From an uncultured Bacilli bacterium (lineage in GTDB: Bacteria; Bacillota_I; Bacilli_A; RF39; UBA660), in assembly GCA_948687865.1 (NCBI GenBank), contig CAPQQE010000003.1, forward strand, positions 14,340 to 29,897: a DNA stretch of 15,558 nucleotides, written 5' to 3'. Under the pieces are notes generated by a model. That model ran no database searches, was not told the origin of the DNA, and worked only from the letters and a program-made list of their open reading frames with translations. The stretch's first letter is position 1. Each line of letters opens with the position of its first letter. This document shows, one piece after another, positions 1-7,790 of the stretch. Both the position numbers and the translations under genes were made by a program.

Positions 1-1
1 T

Positions 2-871
2 CAGCAGTATTCAATAGATGAATGTTTCATTGAATATACATCAATGAAGAAGATATATGGTGATGAAGTAAAATTTGCATATAAACTTAAAGATGAAATA
101 CATAAAAGATTTGGTTTTACTGTTAATATAGGTATAGGAAATAATAAATTATGCGCCAAAATGGCATCAGATTTTGAAAAACCAAATAAAGTACATACTT
201 TATATGAATATGAATTTAAAGAAAAGATGCATAATAAAGATATTTCTGAGCTATTTATGGCGGGTAAAGCATCATGCAGAAAACTAAGAGAATTAAATAT
301 TAATACTATAGGAGAACTTGCAAACTCTGATGTTAATATGCTTATTCGTAATTTAAAATCGCAAGGTAAAATGCTCTTTGAATATGCAAATGGTATAGAT
401 GATAGTAAAGTAGAAAATGCATATGAAGATAGAAAAGGAATAGGATTTTCAAGAACACTTATAGATGATTCAGATTCTATAGATGAAATAAACTCATATT
501 TATATACCTTTTCAAAAGATATATCAGAAGAATTACAGAAAAGAGATATATATGCAAAGACATTAACTGTAACTATTAGAGACTTTGAATTTAAAACAAA
601 TAATCATCAAAAAAAGTATACAAATTCTTTCTATTTAGCAGATGATATATATGAAAAATCAAAAGAATTACTAAATGAATTTTGGAATAAAGAACCCGTT
701 AGATTAATAGGTCTTAGAGTATGTGATTTTACAGATAATAAAAGTATTCAATTATCTATATTTGATAAGGAAAATGAAATAAAAGAAAAGTATGAACTAG
801 AAAAAATAGTTAATAATATAAATAATAAATTAGGAAATAAATCAGTTACACTTGGTGTAAATAAAAGGTAA
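2..871 (+). CDS. dinB: Y-family DNA polymerase (DinB/Pol IV type), 5'-truncated by window edge
   Basis: Error-prone translesion polymerase that bypasses damaged template bases at the replication fork. The reading frame is open from base 2, so the ATG at 44 is internal. The codons before it read YSIDECFIEYT, the Y-family palm motif with the catalytic Asp-Glu pair. Next come the IGIGNNKLCAKMASDFEKP stretch typical of DinB/UvrX palms, a thumb helix-hairpin-like segment (RKLRELNINTIGELA) and a little-finger domain. Near the C-terminus QLSIF (bases 749-763) matches the beta-clamp binding consensus QLxLF, which supports a replisome-linked role. About 289 codons are visible, so roughly the first 100 residues of a normal ~400-residue enzyme lie outside the window. 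DinB and the plasmid/phage-type UvrX subgroup cannot be separated here; no YolD-like partner is seen. Confidence 0.9.
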   Translation, partial: QQYSIDECFIEYTSMKKIYGDEVKFAYKLKDEIHKRFGFTVNIGIGNNKLCAKMASDFEKPNKVHTLYEYEFKEKMHNKDISELFMAGKASCRKLRELNINTIGELANSDVNMLIRNLKSQGKMLFEYANGIDDSKVENAYEDRKGIGFSRTLIDDSDSIDEINSYLYTFSKDISEELQKRDIYAKTLTVTIRDFEFKTNNHQKKYTNSFYLADDIYEKSKELLNEFWNKEPVRLIGLRVCDFTDNKSIQLSIFDKENEIKEKYELEKIVNNINNKLGNKSVTLGVNKR

Positions 872-933
872 AAAAATATATAATTATAATTTTCATAATA
901 AAATTTATGTTATTATATAATTAGGAGGTTGCT

Positions 934-1176
934 ATGGGAAAAAGATATGATATGGAAAGAACTTGTGAAAATGATGCAGCGGCAGATTACAAAATAAAAA
1001 GTGTGTTAGATGAATATAAAGATAATCCAAGTTAGGAAATAGGGGAATTCTATAAAGTACCTCTATCAGATGGAAAAGTTAAGGCCATTGTTGAGTTAAC
1101 AAAACTAAGTAAAGAAGATCTTGAGAGAAAAAAAGCACAATTACAAAGAGAAGATAATTATAGACCTAGGATGTAA
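934..1176 (+). pseudogene. Small conserved-looking gene (80 codons) interrupted by in-frame TAG at codon 34
   Basis: An AGGAGG ribosome site (923-928) sits 5 nt before ATG 934. The frame runs 33 codons (MGKRYDMERTCENDAAADYK...) to TAG at 1033-1035, then stays open for 46 more codons (EIGEFYKVPLSDGKVKAIVE...) to TAA at 1174-1176. Composition on both sides is the same: charged, soluble, Lys/Glu-rich, ending in a helical KEDLERKKAQLQRE segment. Both halves therefore look like one protein of about 80 residues. A CAG (Gln) to TAG change would explain it. I do not recognise the family. It lies alone between the polymerase and tex, with no reinitiation site visible after the stop. It may be a recent nonsense mutant, a sequencing error or, less likely, a suppressed amber. 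Confidence 0.6.
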
Positions 1177-1188
1177 AAACATATAAAA

Positions 1189-1217
1189 TTGTCTTTTCTT
1201 TTTTTTATTGTTATAAT
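1189..1217 (+). promoter_or_regulatory. Sigma-A-type promoter for tex
   Basis: TTGTCT (1189-1194, 4 of 6 to TTGACA) and a perfect TATAAT (1212-1217) are separated by 17 nt, 19 nt upstream of the tex GTG. The TTG at 1189 is therefore better read as a -35 box than as a start codon. Confidence 0.6.
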
Positions 1218-1236
1218 TATACTAGGAGGGTACAAA

Positions 1237-3378
1237 GTGAATAGAGAAATAATAAAACAAATTGCGTTTGAACTAAATATAAATATTAGTCAAGTAGAAA
1301 AGACATTAAATTTACTTATGGACGATAACACAATTCCGTTTATTGCAAGATATAGAAAAGAAGTCACAGGTAATTTAGATGAAGAACAAATAAGAAAAAT
1401 TAATGATGTATACGAATATCAAGTTAATTTATTAAAAAGAAAAGAAGATGTAATTAGATTAATAGATGAAAAAGGACTTTTAACAGAAGAGTTAAGAGAA
1501 TCTATAATGAAGTCAAGTAAGTTAGTGGAAGTAGAAGATTTATATAGACCATATAAAGAGAAGAAAAAAACAAAGGCTACTGATGCTATAAAAAATGGAC
1601 TTGAACCCCTTGCTAAGATAATACTTAGTTTTCCAAAGGAACTTTATAATGTAGAAAAGTTTTTAAATGAAAATGTAAAGACAAAAGAAGATGCTATTGA
1701 AGGAGCTAAATATATAATCGCAGAGTATATAAGTGATAATGCTTACTATAGAAAATGGATAAGAAATAATATATATAATAATGCAAAAATAAAATCTAAA
1801 ATAAAAAAAGATGCTAATGATGAGAAAAAAGTATATGAGATGTATTATGATTACAGTGAAGATGTTAAATATATAAAATCTCATAGAGTTCTTGCTCTAA
1901 ATAGAGGAGAAAAAGAGAATGTATTAAACATATCTTTAGATTATAATAAAGAATATATATATAATTTTTTAGAAAAAAGAATCATTAAAAACAATGAATC
2001 AGAGTGTGCAAAAATAGTAATAGATGCTATTACTGATTCATATAAAAGATTAATTGGTCCTAGTGTTGAAAGAGAAATAAGAGTAGAATTAACAGAGAAG
2101 AGCGAAGAATCTGCTATAAATGTATTTGCTAAGAATTTAGAAAAATACTTACTTACTCCTCCTATGAAAGACAAAATGGTATTAGGTCTTGATCCAGCAT
2201 ATAGAACGGGTTGTAAACTTGCAGTTGTAGATAATACAGGGCAAATGATTGATATTAAAGTAATATATCCACATGAACCTAAAAATGAATATGATAAAAG
2301 TAAAAAAGTAGCACTTGAGTTAATAGATAAATATAATATTGATATAATTGCTATAGGAAATGGAACAGCATCAAGAGAAAGTGAAACATTTATAGCGGAT
2401 ACTATTAAAGATGCAAATAGAAAAGTTAGTTATATAATAGTAAATGAAGCAGGAGCTAGTGTTTATTCTGCTAGTAAACTTGCAATAGAAGAATTTCCTA
2501 ACTTACATGTAGAAGAGAGAAGTGCAATATCAATTGCAAGAAGACTTCAAGATCCACTTAGTGAACTTGTTAAGATTGATTCTAAATCTATAGGAGTAGG
2601 GCAATATCAACATGATGTTAAAGAAAAAAGATTAAATGAATCTTTAGACTTTGTGGTTAGTAAAGCAGTTAATAATGTAGGTGTAAATATAAATACCGCA
2701 TCACCTTCAATACTTAAATACATTTCAGGTTTAACAAAAACATCTATTGATAAAATTATAAACTTTAGAAATAAAAATGGAAGATTTAATTCAAGAGAAG
2801 AATTAAAGAAAAATAAAATATTAAGTGATAAGGTATATGAACAAGCAGTAGGATTTATTAGAATTCAAGATGGTATAAATCCACTTGATAAAACAAGTAT
2901 TCATCCAGAAAGTTACGATAAGACTCTTATACTTCTTAATGAACTTGGTTTTAATATAGATGACTTAGGAAAAGAAGAATTAGTAGAAAAACTAGAAAAT
3001 ATAGATGCTAAAGATTATTCAGATAAACTTAATATAGATATGTATACATTAGAGGATATAATTGATTCATTAAAAAAACCAAATAGAGATCCACGTGATG
3101 AATTTGATAAACCTATACTAAAAAGTGATGTATTAAAAATAGAGGATTTAAAAAAGGGTATGAAATTACAAGGTACTGTAAGAAATGTAGTAGACTTTGG
3201 AGCATTTATTGATATAGGAATAAAAAATGATGGACTTGTTCATATATCAAAAATAACAGATACTTATATAAAACATCCATCAGAAGTATTAAGTGTTGGT
3301 GATATTGTAACTTGTTATGTTGAAGATATATTTTTAGATAAAGGTAAAGTAGCATTATCAATGTTAGAAAATAATTAA
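1237..3378 (+). CDS. tex: Tex-family S1 RNA-binding protein (transcription accessory protein)
   Basis: Cytoplasmic nucleic-acid-binding factor of the Tex/Spt6-like family, linked to transcription and RNA metabolism. The 713-aa product has the full Tex order: N-terminal helical region with IPFIARYRKEVTGNLDE near residue 40; YqgF/RNase H-like fold from about residue 315 (GLDPAYRTGCKLAVVD); tandem helix-hairpin-helix region around 480-520 (VGVNINTASPSIL); and a C-terminal S1 domain from about 640 (GTVRNVVDFGAFIDIG). Length fits the family. The start is GTG 1237, behind AGGAGGG at 1224-1230. The longer frame from TTG 1189 would add a hydrophobic, unconserved 16-residue leader overlapping the promoter. 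It may be co-transcribed with the dehydrogenase 41 nt downstream, since no terminator is visible between them. Confidence 0.97.
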   Translation: MNREIIKQIAFELNINISQVEKTLNLLMDDNTIPFIARYRKEVTGNLDEEQIRKINDVYEYQVNLLKRKEDVIRLIDEKGLLTEELRESIMKSSKLVEVEDLYRPYKEKKKTKATDAIKNGLEPLAKIILSFPKELYNVEKFLNENVKTKEDAIEGAKYIIAEYISDNAYYRKWIRNNIYNNAKIKSKIKKDANDEKKVYEMYYDYSEDVKYIKSHRVLALNRGEKENVLNISLDYNKEYIYNFLEKRIIKNNESECAKIVIDAITDSYKRLIGPSVEREIRVELTEKSEESAINVFAKNLEKYLLTPPMKDKMVLGLDPAYRTGCKLAVVDNTGQMIDIKVIYPHEPKNEYDKSKKVALELIDKYNIDIIAIGNGTASRESETFIADTIKDANRKVSYIIVNEAGASVYSASKLAIEEFPNLHVEERSAISIARRLQDPLSELVKIDSKSIGVGQYQHDVKEKRLNESLDFVVSKAVNNVGVNINTASPSILKYISGLTKTSIDKIINFRNKNGRFNSREELKKNKILSDKVYEQAVGFIRIQDGINPLDKTSIHPESYDKTLILLNELGFNIDDLGKEELVEKLENIDAKDYSDKLNIDMYTLEDIIDSLKKPNRDPRDEFDKPILKSDVLKIEDLKKGMKLQGTVRNVVDFGAFIDIGIKNDGLVHISKITDTYIKHPSEVLSVGDIVTCYVEDIFLDKGKVALSMLENN

Positions 3379-3419
3379 CTTAAATATATCATATATTATA
3401 AATAGGAGGTTTATAATAT

Positions 3420-4340
3420 ATGAATTATGATTATAAGTTTGGAAATAAATTCTATAATTATTATGATGAATATGGTATCGAAAGTACCAAATATAAAATA
3501 ATGGCTAAGGAGCAGTCTCAAAGTGAGCAACCAGGGTTAGAATATTTAATGAGTCCAAGGCCAATATTTGATAATCCAAAATATAAAGGTTCTGGTAAAT
3601 TAAAGGATAAAGTAGCAATTATTACTGGTGGTGATAGTGGGCTTGGAAGAGCGGCTGCGATTGCTTTTGTAAAAGAAGGCGCAAAGGTTGTAATACCATA
3701 TTATAACGAGCATATAGATGCTAATGAAACAAAAGATTATATTGAAAGTTTAGGTGGGAAGTGCATATTAATTTCAGGAGATATATCTGATAAAAACTTT
3801 TGTAAAAATATAGTTGATACAACTTTAAAAAATTTTGGTAAGATTGATATATTAGTAAATAATGCAGGAGTTCAATATCAGCAAGATGAGTTAAATAGCA
3901 TTAGTGATGAACAATTTGATAGAACAATGAAAGTTAATATTTATGGAATGTTTTATTTAACTAAGGAAGTTTTACCATATTTAAAATCTGGAGACTCTAT
4001 TATTAATTTATCTTCAATTACAACCTTTTATGGAGATCCACAGTTAATTGATTATGTAACTACTAAGGGTGCTATTGTTGGATTTACAAGGTCACTGGCA
4101 AGAAATTTAGCACTTAAAAATATCAGAGTAAATGCAATTGCTCCAGGATTTTTTTGGACCCCTTTGCAACCTGCATGCTGGGTTAAAGAAAAAATACCAT
4201 CACTTGGATCTAATGCCGCTATGGCAAGAGGTGCCATGCCGTATGAACTTGCTCCAACATTTGTATTCTTAGCATCAGATGATTCAAGTTATGTTACTGG
4301 TCAAGTTATACATAATAATGGTGGTGAGGTAATGGGATAA
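3420..4340 (+). CDS. Short-chain dehydrogenase/reductase with N-terminal extension (GSP39/YghA-like)
   Basis: NAD(P)-dependent oxidoreductase of unknown substrate. The 306-aa protein has a ~60-residue N-terminal extension (PGLEYLMSPRPIF near 38-50) before the Rossmann fold, as in general-stress-protein-39/YghA-type SDRs. Visible motifs are the cofactor loop TGGDSGLG (69-76), NNAG (147-150), Asn173, and the catalytic Ser199, Tyr212 and Lys216 (YVTTK), so the active site is complete. ATG 3420 follows AGGAGGT (3404-3410). It lies 41 nt after tex and faces a second SDR gene across a shared terminator. Relatives are often stress-induced; that is family knowledge, and no stress promoter is visible here. 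Confidence 0.92.
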   Translation: MNYDYKFGNKFYNYYDEYGIESTKYKIMAKEQSQSEQPGLEYLMSPRPIFDNPKYKGSGKLKDKVAIITGGDSGLGRAAAIAFVKEGAKVVIPYYNEHIDANETKDYIESLGGKCILISGDISDKNFCKNIVDTTLKNFGKIDILVNNAGVQYQQDELNSISDEQFDRTMKVNIYGMFYLTKEVLPYLKSGDSIINLSSITTFYGDPQLIDYVTTKGAIVGFTRSLARNLALKNIRVNAIAPGFFWTPLQPACWVKEKIPSLGSNAAMARGAMPYELAPTFVFLASDDSSYVTGQVIHNNGGEVMG

Positions 4341-4344
4341 AAAA

Positions 4345-4372
4345 ATATCAGAATTTTCTGATATCTTTTTTT
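4345..4372. terminator. Bidirectional Rho-independent terminator between convergent SDR genes
   Basis: A 9-bp perfect stem (ATATCAGAA 4345-4353 with TTCTGATAT 4356-4364) has a 2-nt gap and is followed by seven T (4366-4372) on +. An A run at 4341-4345 supplies the U tract on the minus strand. It starts right after one stop codon and abuts the other. Confidence 0.85.
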
Positions 4373-5099
4373 AACTTCTTGCAGCACCATCAACTGATAA
4401 TATTTCTCCTGTGATATAACTTGCCATATCACTTGCTAAAAACAAAAATGCATTTGCAATATCTTTAGGTTCTCCAATTCTTCCAAGAGGGATTGTTTTA
4501 ATTAGAGGTTCTATCATTTCTTTAGGAAGATTTTTAACCATATCTGTTCTTATTATGCCAGGTGCTACAGCATTTACTCTTATATTAAATGGGGCAAGTT
4601 CTCTTGCTAATGATTTTGTAAGACCATTAACAGCAAATTTGCTCGCAGGATATCCTACACCTGATGGTTGTCCATAAATACTAACCATAGAACTAGTATT
4701 TAGTATAACACCAAAGTTATTATCTTTCATATAGGGTACAACTACTTTAGACATATTAAATATTGCATTTACATTTATATCCATTATATTTTTGAAATCA
4801 TCTGATGAGGTATCTTCAATCTTTTTGTTAGCAGATATACCAGCATTATTTACTAATATATCAATATGTTTATATTTATTATAAATATTTCTAATAACAT
4901 CTTCTAGTTCATTTAAATTAGGTGAATATCCTTCTACACTTATACCTTCATTTTTTAAATCTTCTATAGTTTTATTTACTGTTTCTTCCCTTGAACCAAA
5001 TAATATGACATTAGCCTTATTTTCCTTAAAAATTTTTACTATTTCAAGACCAATACCTCTTGTTCCACCAGTAATAATTGCCACTTTATTTTCTAACAT
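4371..5099 (-). CDS. SDR oxidoreductase, 3-oxoacyl-ACP reductase (FabG)-like
   Basis: NAD(P)H-dependent reductase of the classical SDR family. From ATG 5099 the product is 242 aa with TGGTRGIG (10-17), NNAG (84-87), Asn109, catalytic Ser137, Tyr150 and Lys154 (YPASK), and the usual C-terminal ASYITGEILSVDGA segment that shapes the NAD(P)/substrate pocket. Length and motifs are FabG-like, but no fatty-acid genes are nearby, so the substrate is open. The ATG at 5099 is chosen because GGGAG lies 8 nt upstream; an in-frame GTG three codons earlier overlaps that ribosome site. It follows the flavin reductase-rubredoxin gene by 13 nt and is probably co-transcribed with it, hinting at shared redox duties. 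Confidence 0.92.
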   Translation of the reverse strand: MLENKVAIITGGTRGIGLEIVKIFKENKANVILFGSREETVNKTIEDLKNEGISVEGYSPNLNELEDVIRNIYNKYKHIDILVNNAGISANKKIEDTSSDDFKNIMDINVNAIFNMSKVVVPYMKDNNFGVILNTSSMVSIYGQPSGVGYPASKFAVNGLTKSLARELAPFNIRVNAVAPGIIRTDMVKNLPKEMIEPLIKTIPLGRIGEPKDIANAFLFLASDMASYITGEILSVDGAARS

Positions 5100-5112
5100 A
5101 CATATCACTCCC

Positions 5113-5715
5113 TTAATCTATTTTTTTCTTAAAATAATTTTTATCAACTCCACATAAAGGACATTTATAATTATCATCAATTTCTTCTCCATAATAAACA
5201 TAACCACATATAGTGCAAATCCAAGCAGTATTACCTTTTTCAGTTTTAACTTTTATTAAATCTTCTTTATGTTCTTGATAGTAACTATAACTCATCGCAT
5301 CATTATCTTTAAATACATCGGCCTGGATTAATTTACCTATAAATAAAGTATGAGTATCATTATCAATAGAGTCAACAATTTCACATAGCATATAACCTAG
5401 TGAGTCATTAATAACATTAATACCTTCTACTATAGATGTATCAATATTTTCAAATTTATTAATATCTCTCATTGAATTCATACCAAATACTTCAATAATA
5501 TTAGGATTAATATCAGTGCCAATTACTGAAAGAGCAAATAAATTATTTTCTTTTAATAGTTTATTAGTATAATTATCTTTCATAACGGATACTGATATCA
5601 ACGGATTATCTCCAGCACTTATTTGGGATACCGCATCTACTATACATCCACCATTTTTTGTTGTTAATACATACATACCTTGAGTAATTTTTCTTGTTAT
5701 TTTTTTATTCTTCAT
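5113..5715 (-). CDS. Flavin reductase-like domain fused to rubredoxin (high-molecular-weight rubredoxin, Hrb type)
   Basis: Electron carrier of anaerobes. In the known Hrb of acetogens an N-terminal FMN domain takes electrons from NAD(P)H and a C-terminal rubredoxin passes them to a flavodiiron protein that reduces O2 or NO. The 200-aa product shows a flavin-reductase-like domain (about residues 5-150, including [12 protein letters not shown] near 33-44) and a rubredoxin with both iron-ligand pairs intact: Cys167/Cys170 (CTICGYVY) and Cys185/Cys188 (CPLCG). Length fits Hrb. GGAGG lies a few nt before ATG 5715. No flavodiiron gene is seen in the window, so its partner must be elsewhere. It is first in a two-gene minus-strand unit with the FabG-like SDR. 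Confidence 0.92.
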   Translation of the reverse strand: MKNKKITRKITQGMYVLTTKNGGCIVDAVSQISAGDNPLISVSVMKDNYTNKLLKENNLFALSVIGTDINPNIIEVFGMNSMRDINKFENIDTSIVEGINVINDSLGYMLCEIVDSIDNDTHTLFIGKLIQADVFKDNDAMSYSYYQEHKEDLIKVKTEKGNTAWICTICGYVYYGEEIDDNYKCPLCGVDKNYFKKKID

Positions 5716-5746
5716 CTAATTCCTCCATTATTAACATTACATACTA

Positions 5747-5752
5747 ATTATA
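5747..5752 (-). promoter_or_regulatory. -10 element upstream of the flavin reductase-rubredoxin gene
   Basis: A perfect TATAAT on the minus strand about 30 nt before the start codon. The -35 region is poor, so only the -10 box is called. Confidence 0.4.
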
Positions 5753-5782
5753 TCATAAGATAAAATAATTATATTTATCATA

Positions 5783-6634
5783 TTATTGTTTTATTAAGAA
5801 AACACCAAAAATTATTATAATGCTTGCGATTATCTTTTTTAATATATTTTTCTTATTTTTAAGAAAGATAAAAGCAAATAAGACATTTAAGATAACAGTA
5901 AGACTACATAAAGGAGCAATCAAAGTTACTTCTCCTAACTGGTAAGATCTAAGTTTAGTAATCATCATCAAAGACCAAGTAGTACTAGTTAATAAAATAA
6001 ATCCTTTTGAGTTAATTTTCCATTCCGTTAAAATATCTTTTATCTTTATTCTTTCTAAAGTAAAACCTAAAAATGCTGGAAATAGTAGAGTAATTGAAAC
6101 ATAAAAAGCAAGGTTGAATGAATTTGAGGTATTAACATCTAAAAATAGCGCAATTCCCATACATAAATTTGCTAAAATTCCTAATAAGAGATAATGGTTA
6201 TTTTTCCATGTTCCTTTTTCATAAAAAATTAGGGCATTACTTCCTATTAAAAGAATAGAACCTATTACTTTTTGAGGGGTTAATTCCTCCTTTAAAAAAA
6301 TAAAACCCATAACTATAATAAAAACATTAGATAACTGCTTTATTATACTATAAGATGATGCTTCCATTCCACTTCTAGCAGTTGTGGCAAGTCTATTTTG
6401 AATAGTATAAAAAATAATTGCTAAACTTAAGAATATATATATTTTAAAATCTGTAGGAAATTTTATTTCAAAAAAAGGAATCCATAATAAACTAAAAACT
6501 CCTGCGATTAGTTCTACTAATATTGTTAAGGATCCTGCATTTTTCATACGCTGTGATATTACCTTGTAACTTTCATTAAATATAATTGTAGTAATCAAAT
6601 AAAAAAACAAAAATAGATATGCATTTTTTAACAT
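5783..6634 (-). CDS. EamA/DMT-family membrane transporter
   Basis: Inner-membrane permease of the drug/metabolite transporter superfamily; substrate unknown. The 283-aa protein is hydrophobic throughout, with about ten predicted membrane spans in two EamA-like halves (roughly 1-140 and 150-283). The first half has the characteristic FIFLKEELTPQKVIGSILL segment, and the second ends with the equivalent FAFIFLKNKKNILKKIIAS. Length is normal for the family. ATG 6634 follows AGAAGG. The start codon, ribosome site and -10 box all lie in one inverted repeat, so expression is likely controlled. It is a single-gene unit, 67 nt from the Hrb-type gene that reads the same way downstream, with that gene's own -10 box in between. 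Confidence 0.9.
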   Translation of the reverse strand: MLKNAYLFLFFYLITTIIFNESYKVISQRMKNAGSLTILVELIAGVFSLLWIPFFEIKFPTDFKIYIFLSLAIIFYTIQNRLATTARSGMEASSYSIIKQLSNVFIIVMGFIFLKEELTPQKVIGSILLIGSNALIFYEKGTWKNNHYLLLGILANLCMGIALFLDVNTSNSFNLAFYVSITLLFPAFLGFTLERIKIKDILTEWKINSKGFILLTSTTWSLMMITKLRSYQLGEVTLIAPLCSLTVILNVLFAFIFLKNKKNILKKIIASIIIIFGVFLIKQ

Positions 6635-6663
6635 ATAATACCTTCTTTCATAAGGTATTATAT
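6633..6663 (-). promoter_or_regulatory. 12-bp inverted repeat covering -10, ribosome site and start of the DMT transporter
   Basis: ATATAATACCTT (6633-6644) and AAGGTATTATAT (6652-6663) are perfect inverted copies with a 7-nt spacer. On the minus strand the distal arm contains TATAAT (6657-6662) and the proximal arm contains AAGG of the ribosome site and the AT of the start codon. It could be a repressor operator. If transcription starts far enough upstream it could also form an RNA hairpin hiding the ribosome site. Confidence 0.6.
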
Positions 6664-6752
6664 TCGTTTATTTTTATAATGTTTCACATACTATTTATTG
6701 TTTATAATATTAAGTAATTTTAAAATAATGAAAATAATAATACTGATTTTAT

Positions 6753-7160
6753 TTACTAAAATTTATATTGTACTTTTACTTCACCATCTTCATCATAAAT
6801 TGTTGAATCAGCATTTGCCATATATAAAATTTGAAATTCAGGATTATCAAGAGTGTATCCTGCTTCAATGGCCCAATCAAATTCATCAATTATTGCTTGT
6901 TTTGCTGCTACATTATTACTATCATCAATTAATTCACAATTAATTCTAATCCAGTCTTGTTCATCGTAGGCAATTATACAAACATGATTATCCTTTTCTA
7001 ATTGTTTTGATACATTTTTACGTTTATTTGTAAGAACATAAATTTTGTTATCAAACAATACTGGATCTCCAAATGGTCTACAACTTGGTTTCCCATCATT
7101 AATTGTGGATACAAAATTTACTTGCGTATTCTATTTTAAAAATTTGAAAGTTTCATTCAT
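6753..7160 (-). pseudogene. Pyridoxamine 5'-phosphate oxidase-family protein, interrupted by TAG at codon 10
   Basis: Family members are small flavin-binding proteins with a split beta-barrel. ATG 7160 has a strong GGAGG (7169-7173). The frame reads nine codons (MNETFKFLK), then TAG at 7131-7133. It continues with the family signature: VNFVSTINDGKPSCRPFG, a DNKIYVLTNKRKNVSKQL strand pair, WIRINCELIDD, and the C-terminal STIYDEDGEV. Full length would be 134 residues, normal for the family. The end is also odd: the frame finishes at TAG 6756-6758, followed at once by TAA 6753-6755. No plausible in-frame ATG lies soon after the amber; TTG 7058 would delete the first third of the fold. Most likely a recent nonsense mutant, with amber readthrough as an alternative. 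Confidence 0.75.
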
Positions 7161-7174
7161 TTATTATTCCTCCT

Positions 7175-7312
7175 TTATAATTTATAAACCATCTCATTAA
7201 TATTATCACTAATAATTTCTTCTAATACTAAGTTGTTATAATGATTCGAATATACTTCAAATAATTCAAATGTATTATATAATAAATATTTAGTAAAATC
7301 AACAACGTATAA
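7175..7312 (-). pseudogene. Possible 3' remnant of an upstream gene
   Basis: A 45-codon open stretch without a start codon ends in TAA directly before the ribosome site of the PPOX-like gene (TAAAGGAGG arrangement). Its translation looks protein-like (FELFEVYSNHYNNLVLEE then ISDNINEMVYKL) and has operon-like spacing. It is short enough to arise by chance in AT-rich DNA, and its 5' part would have been lost where the plus-strand promoter at 7337 now lies. Family not recognised. Confidence 0.25.
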
Positions 7313-7336
7313 TTAAATTCACAAGCATATTAATTT

Positions 7337-7365
7337 TTGACAATAAAGATAAAATATGCTAGAAT
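7337..7365 (+). promoter_or_regulatory. Near-consensus extended -10 promoter of the radical SAM operon
   Basis: Perfect TTGACA (7337-7342), a 17-nt spacer ending in TGC (extended -10), then TAGAAT (7360-7365). The first gene starts at 7391 behind AAGGAGG. This is the strongest promoter seen in the window and suggests substantial constitutive transcription. Confidence 0.85.
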
Positions 7366-7390
7366 ATGAAACAACAAAAGGAGGAATAAT

Positions 7391-7744
7391 ATGCAAAATT
7401 TTATAAACTGGTCATTAGATTCAATAGAATCAAGAAACTTAGTTGTAAAAAGAGTAGATGCTAGTGCAGGGTGTTATGTAACAGTATTTAAGAAAGATAT
7501 TGTTAGTAAAAAATTAGACGGTCTTGGAGGTACTCAAATAGTACAAGAGTATTTAGAAGCAACATTAAAAAGTGGGGAAAAAATATCAATTCCAAATGTA
7601 AAATTATCCTATGATTGTGATAAGAAGTTACAGCCATACATCTCAGAAGTAGAAAACATGTTAACAAACTTTTTGAATTATATTAATACTTATGGACCTA
7701 TAATGAATAATAACATTTCACAAGAACAGTCAAAGCATTTATAA
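7391..7744 (+). CDS. Unrecognised 117-aa protein, first gene of the radical SAM unit
   Basis: I do not recognise this family. The start is clear: AAGGAGG (7378-7384) 6 nt before ATG 7391, right after a near-consensus promoter. The protein is soluble, of mixed alpha/beta character, with no signal peptide or membrane span. It has two Cys (GCYVTVF and SYDCDKK). A central GLGGTQIVQEYLEATLKSG is followed by a helix rich in Asn and hydrophobics (VENMLTNFLNYINTYG). It is too long and lacks the leader/core asymmetry expected of a typical modified-peptide precursor. It could be a partner, substrate-binding or scaffold protein of the downstream enzyme. The 46-nt gap to the radical SAM gene, with no terminator, implies co-transcription. 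Confidence 0.8.
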   Translation: MQNFINWSLDSIESRNLVVKRVDASAGCYVTVFKKDIVSKKLDGLGGTQIVQEYLEATLKSGEKISIPNVKLSYDCDKKLQPYISEVENMLTNFLNYINTYGPIMNNNISQEQSKHL

Positions 7745-7790
7745 TTAAATAATAAATTATAATGTTAATAGAAAAAGGTAGGAATTTTAT

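Noticed and set aside
885..921. TATAAT-like boxes between the polymerase and the small amber gene
   Set aside because: No acceptable -35 at proper spacing, and one box is too close to the ribosome site; expected by chance in AT-rich DNA.
1189..1236. In-frame TTG start extending tex by 16 residues
   Set aside because: It coincides with a -35 box, gives a hydrophobic non-family leader, and GTG 1237 has a perfect ribosome site.
1663..2174. Two minus-strand ORFs inside tex, and similar ones at 4052-4237 and 9690-9893
   Set aside because: All are antisense to well-supported genes and lack ribosome sites or recognisable domains.
6698..6943. Plus-strand ORF of 81 codons rich in His/Leu
   Set aside because: Lies antisense over the PPOX-like gene, has no ribosome site, and has the composition of a shadow frame.
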